Made by a program: the position numbers and the translations under genes
Shown: in pieces, positions 1 to 5,638 of the stretch
Layout of the letters: each line of letters starts with the position of its first letter
Position numbering within the stretch: position 1 is the first letter of the stretch
From: Spirochaetales bacterium
GTDB taxonomy: Bacteria; Spirochaetota; Spirochaetia; ARS1246
Reading direction: 5' to 3'
NCBI GenBank assembly: GCA_018644745.1
Contig: JABGPX010000489.1
Span: 1 to 8,645 of the forward strand
DNA: 8,645 nucleotides
The notes under the pieces: generated by a model
The model's database searches: none
What the model was told of the DNA's origin: nothing
Seen by the model: the letters and a program-made list of their open reading frames with translations, nothing else

Positions 1-1058
1 CCGGTGGCGCTATAGCTGTCTATTTTTGTCTTTAGCTGGTTTATAGAGGTTTCAAGATCCGCCAAGTCTATCTCGGCAGGAGATGAGCCGGTTTCGAGTT
101 TTGAATCGAGACTACTTATAGCTTTTGCGAAGTTTGTGAACTCGATATCCGCCAGAGTAGCATAGATATCAAGCGCCGTTTCCGTTTGAGCTATTTGTGT
201 TTGGAGTGATGTAATTTCGCTTTGAAGAGTTGCCAGCTTATCAATATATGCCTCTGCTAACTCCTCCGGTATTGAAATATTGCCATCAAGTACGATGGCC
301 GCAGATGATGTGCCGCCGGCTAGAGAGTTGACATCATCCTTTAGTTTATCAATCTGTTTCTGCAACGAGCTGTTGTCACTTTTCAGACTATCCACCTGGG
401 TTTGGAGAGCGGCATTCTTGGTAACAAGGCCGCTGTTATCAGTCTTTAAGCTGTCAATTTGGGCCTGTAGAGTACCGGTTTTTGTAGTCAGGCCGTCGCG
501 TTCCGTGGATAGGCTGTCATATTGATTCTGGAGCGCCGCCAACTTGGCTTCATATTTAGTTCTTACCTCGGCAATTTTTCCTTCGAGAGCACTTGTATCT
601 CTGCCTTCTAATAAATCGTTGAGCGCTTCAGGGAAATCCAGAGTGGGATCTGAAAATGAGCCACTTTCTGAAAACATCTCTGAAACTGATATTCCATCCG
701 CGGCAAGGGAGAGAACCCCGCTGAGTACGCCGCCGTTATATATAATCCAATCGATTTCAATGCTGTCCTCATCGATTGCTTCAACGGTGGAAAAATCCAG
801 CACTACATCGAGGGGAATTGCATTATTTTTTTCCGGGATAACTTCGGTTATCTCCCAATAGTCTTCAGCATTAAGAGAAATAGTAATCGACACGGTCTGA
901 TCCGGCAGAACTACATTCCTGATATAAAAGCTTTGCGGCCCGCTTTGAGTTATCTCCGCATTGGAAAAATCTATTTCTGTAAGCGCCGGCATAGTCTGCG
1001 CGCCGGCCATAAAAGGTATTAAAATGCAAAGCATGAATATTATTATGAACTTTCTCAT
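1..1058 (-). CDS. Secreted coiled-coil protein with 21-residue tandem repeats (C-terminus beyond the window)
   Basis: I do not recognise a named family. The frame stays open for 352 codons from ATG 1058 to the left edge, so the C-terminus is missing. The start is supported by GGAGG five bases upstream. Residues 1-20 are a typical signal peptide (MRKF, a hydrophobic run rich in Ile/Phe/Leu, then AGA|QT), so the protein is probably exported. There is no lipobox; Cys11 sits inside the hydrophobic core. Residues 25-160 look globular, with beta-type hydrophobic alternation. Residues 165-247 are a coiled coil with leucine at every seventh position from 176 to 246 (eleven leucines). A second helical stretch at about 266-300 and a third near 330-348 also show heptad character. 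A periplasmic structural, tethering or spacer role is plausible but inferred. The 137-base gap upstream suggests its own promoter rather than tight coupling to the gene before it. Confidence 0.85.
   Translation of the reverse strand, partial: MRKFIIIFMLCILIPFMAGAQTMPALTEIDFSNAEITQSGPQSFYIRNVVLPDQTVSITISLNAEDYWEITEVIPEKNNAIPLDVVLDFSTVEAIDEDSIEIDWIIYNGGVLSGVLSLAADGISVSEMFSESGSFSDPTLDFPEALNDLLEGRDTSALEGKIAEVRTKYEAKLAALQNQYDSLSTERDGLTTKTGTLQAQIDSLKTDNSGLVTKNAALQTQVDSLKSDNSSLQKQIDKLKDDVNSLAGGTSSAAIVLDGNISIPEELAEAYIDKLATLQSEITSLQTQIAQTETALDIYATLADIEFTNFAKAISSLDSKLETGSSPAEIDLADLETSINQLKTKIDSYSAT
345..533 (-). repeat. Three in-frame 63-bp units coding the coiled-coil repeat
   Basis: Residues 176-196, 197-217 and 218-238 of the coiled-coil protein align without gaps as three 21-residue units. 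They begin LQNQYDSL, LQAQIDSL and LQTQVDSL. Each unit is exactly three heptads, so duplication keeps the coiled-coil register. In units two and three the 'a' positions include asparagines (208, 215, 229), which are common where a coiled coil must set its oligomeric state. The DNA copies have diverged in third positions, so the duplication is not very recent. Confidence 0.8.
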
Positions 1059-1195
1059 TCCGTCCTCCGGGGCATACCTAGCCTTATGTTTATTTTCGGT
1101 TGAGAAAGGCAATAAATTGAGGATATGAGCGTAAAGGCAGCCAATAGATGAGGAATTATTCTTTTTACCGCAATGATTTGGGTGAAGCTATACGA
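1059..1195. other. Intergenic gap before the coiled-coil gene
   Basis: The gap separates two minus-strand genes. I see no strong hairpin terminator after the upstream gene. Its stop codon lies in a short palindrome (CGATTAATCG) with no T-run after it. An 11-base motif, GCAATAAATTG on the plus strand at 1109-1119, recurs upstream of the gene starting at 6996. Read on the minus strand it gives a TTGCCT that could act as a -35 element, but no convincing -10 follows. Confidence 0.4.
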
Positions 1196-1636
1196 TTAAT
1201 CGAACGCGCCTAGCTGGCAGCAACAAATTTTCAGGTGTAGAGTCTCACACGCGGCGGTCATCTCCATTTTTGAGATGGCTAAATCCTCTGCGATATCCCA
1301 GAGGGAAATACAGGAAATCCTATGTCCTTCCTGTTTTTCTGCTATCTTTTCCCGCAGGACAGCGGATACCGTTTGAGCGGGAGCAACGATATTTCTCTTG
1401 TCTTTATTGTGACCGAAAAGGCCGAGCTGGCACTCATTAATTCGAGTATCGAGGAGATCGATGGTTCTGCCGACCTCTGCGGGAGGGATATTGAACTTAT
1501 CAGCAATCTCATGGGCATGTTTACATGAAATTCTTCCATCGGCGCCTCGGGCTTGAATTGCATTGGAAATCCTGGGGTCCGTAGGAACGGTACCTATGTG
1601 CTTCGCCGCATAATTATCAGCATCTTTATGGCTCAT
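1196..1636 (-). CDS. Small protein with a tandemly duplicated HTH-like unit and conserved CQLG motifs
   Basis: This 146-residue cytoplasmic protein has no signal peptide or membrane segment. Residues 35-74 and 106-145 are a gap-free internal duplication 71 residues apart. Both copies start RISC and end CQLG-x-F, with 15 of 40 positions identical and a shared IA-(D/E) core. The helix-turn-helix-like spacing (E-IA-x4-I-x3-E) resembles winged-helix DNA-binding domains, so a regulatory or nucleic-acid-binding role is my inference. Each unit carries two fixed cysteines (38 and 69; 109 and 140), and Cys138-139-140 are consecutive. Metal binding or redox sensing is therefore possible. I recall CQLG-F-ended small proteins in anaerobes but cannot name a family. 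ATG 1636 has GGAGA four bases upstream. The gene begins 23 bases after the TIM-barrel gene and is probably co-transcribed with it. Confidence 0.8.
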   Translation of the reverse strand: MSHKDADNYAAKHIGTVPTDPRISNAIQARGADGRISCKHAHEIADKFNIPPAEVGRTIDLLDTRINECQLGLFGHNKDKRNIVAPAQTVSAVLREKIAEKQEGHRISCISLWDIAEDLAISKMEMTAACETLHLKICCCQLGAFD

Positions 1637-1659
1637 GATGTCTCCATATTAGTTTCCCG

Positions 1660-2508
1660 CTATTTCATAATCATCGTTTTTTTCGGACTGGCTCTACCTT
1701 CGAGTTCGGGCGGGCGCCGCTCGATAGCCGCAAGGCCAATTTCCACATCCTCCGCGACCTCCTGGGGGGTCAAACACCCGACCGTAACCATGTCCTTGGT
1801 GCGGATAGTGGAAAATGAAAATGTCAATCCAACGAATGGAGAAACCCTTCCAGCCGCCATTGGCTTGATTGTCATTACTGGTTTTTTTGCGTTCCAAATA
1901 ACCTGATGGATATACTCGATCTCAACCTGCATCAAAAATCCGGCACAGTTAAAAAGCTGGATATATGTTTCCACATCATATTCATTTTGATCAGAGTAAA
2001 CGATCAACTCGGGCATATGAGCAGAGAGGCCGGGAATCATACCTTTTGCACGAATCATTGATAGATAGTCGGGGAGACGAGGGATTTGCCTCAGGTTTTT
2101 ATTTACTAACTGCTCTGTTGATGAATGATGAGGAAAGCAGAAAGTGGCGCCGTTTTTAGCGCTTTCGGATATATTCGACTCGGCTTCGCGGCGAGCTTTA
2201 TCGTTATCATCCATGTTGAGGATCGGTGTATCAATTCTTATTACTTTTTTTCCGGTACGGTCTTCGGCAAGTTTGATACCGTCAAGCAGAGCTTCATTTC
2301 CGAGAAACAATCCCATGAGGGTATCCACTCCCAATTCAAGGAATGTGGTTACGATATCGGCCACCGCCTCGCGATTGCCGTTTCGGCCTCGAATCAAACT
2401 ATCTGCAGCAGGACTTGTATGGCTAAACCCGAGAATCCAGTTGGTTCCCATGATCATTCTTGAAAGCGAAACTCCGCCTACTGTCGTGCGTGGAAATTGA
2501 TCAGCCAT
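1660..2508 (-). CDS. Aldo/keto-reductase-like TIM-barrel protein, probably catalytically divergent
   Basis: The protein has 282 residues and no signal peptide. Several segments recall aldo/keto reductases: an early GTNWILGFSH strand; ELGVDTLMGLFLGNEALLDG at 58-77, placed like the family's G-x-DTA-x-xYG-x-SE-x-xLG; PGLSAHMPELI at 159-169; and the C-terminal KPMAAGR (215-221) and VTVGCLTPQEVAEDV (241-255). Asp62 is kept, but the catalytic tyrosine position holds Leu/Phe (67-68), and the family's lysine and histidine motifs are not evident. A distinctive FPHHSS motif lies at 125-130. It may have lost the NADPH redox chemistry or do something else; the substrate is unknown. ATG 2508 is chosen because GAGGAG stands just upstream (GAGGAGTTTATAATG). 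An in-frame ATG at 2595 exists but lacks this support. It probably leads an operon with the 1196-1636 gene. Confidence 0.7.
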   Translation of the reverse strand: MADQFPRTTVGGVSLSRMIMGTNWILGFSHTSPAADSLIRGRNGNREAVADIVTTFLELGVDTLMGLFLGNEALLDGIKLAEDRTGKKVIRIDTPILNMDDNDKARREAESNISESAKNGATFCFPHHSSTEQLVNKNLRQIPRLPDYLSMIRAKGMIPGLSAHMPELIVYSDQNEYDVETYIQLFNCAGFLMQVEIEYIHQVIWNAKKPVMTIKPMAAGRVSPFVGLTFSFSTIRTKDMVTVGCLTPQEVAEDVEIGLAAIERRPPELEGRASPKKTMIMK

Positions 2509-2767
2509 TATAAACTCCTCTTTACTTCCGTTCGGATGGATAATACATGACCCGTGGTGGAATATCCAGGTACCGCCGTGAAGCCCAGCAAGCACTGATT
2601 ATACTCGCACAACAGAAACTTTAGCGCTATCTCAACTCTTGAAACTGAAAACTGCAATTATCTGAGTGGAAATGTAATAAAAAAGTAATATTGCCGGTTT
2701 CTCTTCAATTTCTTCGAAAAGATCTCCAAAATTAGCATATGCTTCACTTTTTGGGGGATTTCTCTGT
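2509..2767. other. Divergent intergenic region between the TIM-barrel and ketosynthase genes
   Basis: About 259 bases hold the 5' control sequences of two divergent operons. On the minus strand a perfect TATAAT lies at 2603-2598. On the plus strand I see only weak promoter candidates, for example TTCAAT, 17 bases, CAAAAT around 2708-2736. The ketosynthase start is preceded by a GGGGGA ribosome-binding sequence. I see no tRNA, riboswitch or strong hairpin here. Confidence 0.45.
2598..2603 (-). promoter_or_regulatory. Candidate -10 box for the TIM-barrel/HTH operon
   Basis: A perfect TATAAT on the minus strand lies about 90 bases upstream of ATG 2508. No good -35 hexamer sits 16-18 bases upstream (the sequence there is about CGCTAA) and there is no extended TG, so the promoter is tentative. 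Confidence 0.35.
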
Positions 2768-4015
2768 ATGGAAGAACGCAGGGTAGTGATCACGGGTATG
2801 GGAGCAGTCACCCCGGTTGGAATAGGCGTTGCCGATTTTTGGAAGGGTCTCGTTGAGGGTCGCAATGGAGTAGGGCTTGTATCTCATTTCGACGCCGCGG
2901 ATTACAGATCTAATCTTGCAGCCGAGGTTCAGAACTTCGATCCTACTCGTTGGATAGAAAGCAAAACAGCTAAACGAATGGATCCTTTTACTCAATTTGC
3001 TGTTGCAGCGGCGGATATGGCGGTGCAAGCCTCAGGATTGGTTCCCGCCGGTATTGATTTAACGAGAATCGGCGTAATCATCGGTTCCGGAATCGGCGGA
3101 TCCAAAACAATAGAAGACGGGCACGTTGCTTTATCAGGTCGAGGACCGGGAAGCCTTCATCCGTTCTTTGTGTCGATGCTGCTTGTTAATATGGCCGCAT
3201 CAATGGTTTCCATCCGTTTTGGTTTTCAAGGCCCCATGTCCGCTTTGTCAGTAGCTTGCTCAACGGGAGCCAACGCTATCGGAGATGCATATCGTATCAT
3301 TCAGCGGGGAGACGCGGATGCAATGGTGGCGGGAAGTGCCGAAGCATGTATATCTCCTCTGGCGTACGGAGGATTTTGCGCAACCAGATCTATGTCTCAG
3401 AGCAAAGACCCGAAAAACGCCAGCAGGCCTTTCGATAAGAATCGGGACGGCTTTGTAATGGGAGAAGGTGCGGGAATTGTCGTATTGGAAGAATTGTCCC
3501 GCGCTCAGCAGCGGGGCGCCGAGATATACGCTGAAATTGCCGGATATGGCAATACATCCGATGCATTTCACTTTACCGCGCCTGAGCCCGACGGACGCGG
3601 CATGGCGGCTTCGATGAGCCGGGCGCTTGAGGATGCGGGAATGATGCCGGAGAACGTAAACTACATAAACGCTCACGGCACATCAACGGTGCTTAACGAT
3701 AAATGCGAAAGCGCGGCAATTACGAGGATCTTTGGCGATCACGCAGGAAGCTTGAAAATAAGCTCGATTAAGTCGATGATAGGTCATCTAATGGCCGCTG
3801 CGGGCTCTGTTGAATGTGTCGCGACCGCCATGAGTATATATAGCGGAAGAATCCCGCCTACTATCAATTACTCGGATCCTGATCCTGACTGTCCCCTCGA
3901 TTATGTTTCGGACGGTGCTATTTCTGTGGATATCGAGGCTGCTCTGAGCAATTCATTTGGATTTGGCGGCGGAAACGTCAGCCTTTTGTTGAAGAAATAT
4001 AAGGAAAAAAAATGA
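2768..4015 (+). CDS. fabF: Beta-ketoacyl-ACP synthase II (FabF-type)
   Basis: It condenses malonyl-ACP with a growing acyl-ACP in type II fatty-acid elongation in the cytosol. The 415-residue length matches FabF (about 410-415). It has the thiolase-fold pattern throughout: RRVVITGMGAVTPVG at the N-terminus, nucleophile Cys164 in SVACSTGANA, His303 in NAHGTST, Lys335 and His340 in SIKSMIGH, and the FGFGG loop at 397-401. The catalytic Cys-His-His triad is therefore complete and falls at almost the same numbers as in E. coli FabF. The usual FGFGGTN reads FGFGGGN here, a small departure. ATG 2768 follows GGGGGA by about nine bases. Its stop overlaps the next start (ATGA). No acyl carrier protein, FabD or FabG gene adjoins it, so it could be a second or specialised ketosynthase; KAS I is less likely. 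Confidence 0.93.
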   Translation: MEERRVVITGMGAVTPVGIGVADFWKGLVEGRNGVGLVSHFDAADYRSNLAAEVQNFDPTRWIESKTAKRMDPFTQFAVAAADMAVQASGLVPAGIDLTRIGVIIGSGIGGSKTIEDGHVALSGRGPGSLHPFFVSMLLVNMAASMVSIRFGFQGPMSALSVACSTGANAIGDAYRIIQRGDADAMVAGSAEACISPLAYGGFCATRSMSQSKDPKNASRPFDKNRDGFVMGEGAGIVVLEELSRAQQRGAEIYAEIAGYGNTSDAFHFTAPEPDGRGMAASMSRALEDAGMMPENVNYINAHGTSTVLNDKCESAAITRIFGDHAGSLKISSIKSMIGHLMAAAGSVECVATAMSIYSGRIPPTINYSDPDPDCPLDYVSDGAISVDIEAALSNSFGFGGGNVSLLLKKYKEKK

Positions 4016-5118
4016 ACATACCAAAACTCACTATCGGATCTGTCACCGCCGAAACGCCGATCGTTCAAGGCGGAATGGGGGTACGAATATCTCTTTCATC
4101 CCTTGCGTCATCGGTGGCCGACCAGGGCGGAATCGGAACCATTTCCAGTATAGGCCTGGGAGATATTGAGAACTCTAAGCGCGATTACAGTCAGGAGTCT
4201 CGTGATGCTCTGGTAACTGAAATCAGGAAAGCCCAATCAATGACCGACGGGATTTTGGCGGTGAATATCATGGGCGTTCTCAGCAACGCAGATGATCTTA
4301 TAAGAGCTTCCGCAGAAGAAGGAATTAAAGTAATTGTTTTTGGAGCCGGGATTCCGGTGAAATTACCTGACCTTGTACAAGACAGAACTGTAAACCTGGT
4401 CCCAATCGTGAGTTCGGCGCGTGTTGCTAATCTTATTATTCGCACATGGGATAAGCGATACAACATTATTCCAGATGGGCTCATCTTAGAGGGACCACTT
4501 GCCGGCGGGCATCTTGGTTTTTCAGTGGAACAGCTTGATAACGTCGAGGATTTTGCCTTGGAGAAATTGCTTCCTGAACTATTGGCGGTCTTGAAACCAT
4601 ATGAAGATAAATACGGGAGAAAGATCCCGATTATCGCGGCCGGTGGAATATACGACGGGAATGATATAGCTCGGATGCTTGATCTCGGCGCATCGGGTGT
4701 CCAGATGGCAACCCGCTTTGTATGTACCGACGAATGTGACGCATCGATGGAGTTTAAGCAGGCGTATCTGGATGCAAAGGAAGAGGATATCGTGATAATA
4801 AAAAGCCCGGTGGGCTTGCCGGGCCGGGCCATAGAAAATAAATTCCTCACCGATCTCGAACAGAAGGGCGATAAAAAGATCAAATGTCCCTACCGCTGTC
4901 TTACGGCGTGCAAAGTAGACACCGCGAAATATTGTATTGCCCTTGCTTTGCTAAATTCGTATTTAGGCGATGTGGATAACGGGCTCATCTTCAGCGGCAA
5001 GAACTCATATAGGATAAAAGAAATTGTTCCGGTAAAAGCGCTCTTTGATGAACTGCTTGGCGATCTTAGCAGTTCTCTAAATCGCAAGCGTGATGAAGCT
5101 GTCCAAGCATCGCGCTAA
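4012..5118 (+). CDS. FMN-dependent nitronate monooxygenase / FabK-like family protein with C-terminal Cys cluster
   Basis: This is a 368-residue FMN TIM-barrel protein of the 2-nitropropane dioxygenase family, which contains both nitronate monooxygenases and the enoyl-ACP reductase FabK. Family marks are VQGGMGVRIS (18-27), LAVNIMG (82-88), EGPLAGGHLGF with the usual catalytic His167, AAGGIYDG (209-216) and GVQMATRF (229-236). A C-terminal segment adds C292-x3-C296-x3-C300-x7-C308, a cysteine cluster seen in one branch of the family and absent from short FabK proteins; metal binding is possible. The ATG overlaps the ketosynthase stop as ATGA, with AAGGA upstream, so the two are translationally coupled. 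That supports a role in acyl-chain metabolism (enoyl reduction or clearing of a toxic by-product). Choosing between reductase and monooxygenase activity is not possible from sequence alone. Confidence 0.85.
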   Translation: MNIPKLTIGSVTAETPIVQGGMGVRISLSSLASSVADQGGIGTISSIGLGDIENSKRDYSQESRDALVTEIRKAQSMTDGILAVNIMGVLSNADDLIRASAEEGIKVIVFGAGIPVKLPDLVQDRTVNLVPIVSSARVANLIIRTWDKRYNIIPDGLILEGPLAGGHLGFSVEQLDNVEDFALEKLLPELLAVLKPYEDKYGRKIPIIAAGGIYDGNDIARMLDLGASGVQMATRFVCTDECDASMEFKQAYLDAKEEDIVIIKSPVGLPGRAIENKFLTDLEQKGDKKIKCPYRCLTACKVDTAKYCIALALLNSYLGDVDNGLIFSGKNSYRIKEIVPVKALFDELLGDLSSSLNRKRDEAVQASR

Positions 5119-5222
5119 AACATCATTTGGTATCATTCTGATCATGAACGGCAAGCAACGGGTCTTGGACGTGGTGGCTCATAAAAGCGTGTCTCAAGCC
5201 TGTTTGTGCAAAAACCAAAATA
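5119..5222. other. 3' flank of the nitronate monooxygenase gene
   Basis: About 100 bases between the stop of the plus-strand operon and the first repeat copy. I see no independent gene or strong hairpin. A minus-strand open frame crosses it but looks like read-through of the tRNA-distal repeat. Confidence 0.4.
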
Positions 5223-5311
5223 GCTCTTGTCGAGTCTGGGGCAGGCAGAAAAAATGCCATCTCAGCATGAAGCTGAAACGGCATTTTTCTTTGCTCCTCC
5301 GCACGGACTCG
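5223..5311 (-). repeat. tRNA-distal direct repeat, partial copy A (ends in the tRNA-Asn 3' sequence)
   Basis: This 89-base segment matches 5413-5501 at a constant offset of 190 bases, with one single-base insertion and one compensating deletion. Read on the minus strand it begins with CGAGTCCGTGCGGAGGAGC, which is the last 18 bases of tRNA-Asn plus the following C. It continues into a terminator hairpin and then a CAGACTCGA segment. The rest of the tRNA (D arm, anticodon arm) is absent from this copy. Confidence 0.85.
5250..5288. terminator. Bidirectional terminator hairpin, copy A
   Basis: An A-run precedes TGCC, and TCAGC (5262-5266) pairs with GCTGA (5272-5276) across the loop ATGAA. GGCA and a T-run close the outer stem. 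The middle has two mismatches (A-C at 5259/5279 and C-A at 5261/5277), so it is weaker than copy B. Flanked by A and T runs, it can end transcription from both the plus-strand fatty-acyl operon and the minus-strand tRNA unit. Confidence 0.7.
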
Positions 5312-5501
5312 CCCTCCAGCCTCAGACATCCTGTCTTCGGCTTCCGGGCCCCTTTCGCTCGCTAAAGCCGACGTCGTGTCGGCTTTGCGCTCCCTGGCCG
5401 GTCGCGCCGCTCGCTCGCTTCGAGTCTGCGACAGGGGATAAAAAATGCCGTCTCAGCACAAGGCTGAAACGGCATTTTTTTTGCTCCTCCGCACGGACTC
5501 G
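5312..5501 (-). repeat. Full 190-bp tRNA-distal repeat unit (copy B with GC-rich spacer)
   Basis: This is one complete period. Read on the minus strand it starts inside tRNA-Asn at base C56, takes in the tRNA 3' end, the terminator hairpin (5440-5480) and a GC-rich spacer, and stops where the second tRNA 3' fragment begins (5311). The GC-rich spacer (about 5312-5412) is present once only. It holds a perfect 9-bp hairpin, AAAGCCGAC/GTCGGCTTT (5364-5372 with 5378-5386, loop GTCGT), extendable by three pairs around a bulged T. Minus-strand frames through it are arginine- and alanine-rich. Confidence 0.8.
5440..5480. terminator. Bidirectional terminator hairpin, copy B, after tRNA-Asn
   Basis: TGCCGT (5446-5451) pairs with ACGGCA (5469-5474), there is one C-A mismatch, and TCAGC (5453-5457) pairs with GCTGA (5463-5467) over the loop ACAAG. 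Six A-T pairs extend the base. On the minus strand it starts four bases past the tRNA 3' end and its T-run would end the tRNA transcript. Confidence 0.85.
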
Positions 5502-5556
5502 AACCGCGGACCTAGTGGTTAACAGCCACCCGCTCTACCAACTGAGCTACAGAGGA
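5484..5556 (-). tRNA. tRNA-Asn (anticodon GUU)
   Basis: A complete 73-base cloverleaf. The acceptor TCCTCTG pairs with CGGAGGA (one T-G wobble). The D arm is GCTC/GAGC with AGTTGGTA in the loop. The anticodon stem GGTGG pairs with CCACT around CTGTTAA, giving anticodon GTT. The variable loop is AGGTC. The T stem CGCGG/CCGTG closes TTCGAGT. The discriminator base is G, as expected for asparagine. The 3' CCA is not encoded (the genome reads GCAAA after the acceptor), so it must be added after transcription. It has its own promoter and terminator. Confidence 0.97.
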
Positions 5557-5575
5557 ATGCGTTAGACGCCCGCAA

Positions 5576-5604
5576 AAAATACCTGAAACGGGAGGTTCTG
5601 TCAA
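5576..5604 (-). promoter_or_regulatory. Sigma-70-type promoter of tRNA-Asn
   Basis: On the minus strand a perfect -35 TTGACA (5604-5599), a 17-base spacer (5598-5582) and TATTTT (5581-5576) lie about 20 bases upstream of the tRNA. Transcription would start near 5569, leaving a leader of about 13 bases. The stretch just after the -10 is GC-rich (GCGGGCG), as is usual for stable-RNA promoters under stringent control in other bacteria. Confidence 0.75.
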
Positions 5605-5638
5605 GAATCAAAAGTAGAAAAAGAATGTGCGGTGAGTA

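Noticed and set aside
280..861. Plus-strand open frames in the first kilobase
   Set aside because: They are antisense to the signal-peptide and coiled-coil frame, which is open for 352 codons with a good Shine-Dalgarno sequence; Ser/Leu-rich shadows are expected opposite a Lys/Asp/Ser-rich coiled coil.
2125..2500. Plus-strand open frames opposite the TIM-barrel gene
   Set aside because: The minus-strand frame has a good ribosome-binding site and a coherent protein pattern; these frames do not.
2509..2595. 29-residue N-terminal extension of the TIM-barrel protein from ATG 2595
   Set aside because: The internal ATG 2508 has GAGGAG at good spacing, and the extension (Gly/His/Ile-rich) is not conserved-looking. 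TATAAT at 2598-2603 would also leave almost no leader for the longer form.
3260..3676. A 138-residue minus-strand open frame inside the ketosynthase gene
   Set aside because: It is a shadow of the fabF coding frame; its Arg/His/Ser-rich sequence has no domain pattern.
4191..4883. A 230-residue open frame on the minus strand inside the nitronate monooxygenase gene
   Set aside because: It is antisense to a gene with clear family motifs, is rich in Ser/Arg/Ile as expected of a shadow frame, and has no family resemblance.
5294..5345. A second complete tRNA gene at copy A
   Set aside because: Only the 3' half of the T arm and the 3' acceptor strand are present; upstream sequence has no matching acceptor, D arm or anticodon arm.
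5230..5501. attL/attR of an integrated element at the tRNA 3' end
   Set aside because: The direct repeat of a tRNA 3' end fits an integration scar in principle, but the interval is only about 190 bases, has no integrase remnant, and the repeat includes the terminator. A tyrT-like tandem repeat explains it better.
5227..5565. A plus-strand open frame running through both repeats and the antisense of the tRNA
   Set aside because: It covers structured RNA and terminators; such frames across tRNA genes are a common annotation artefact.
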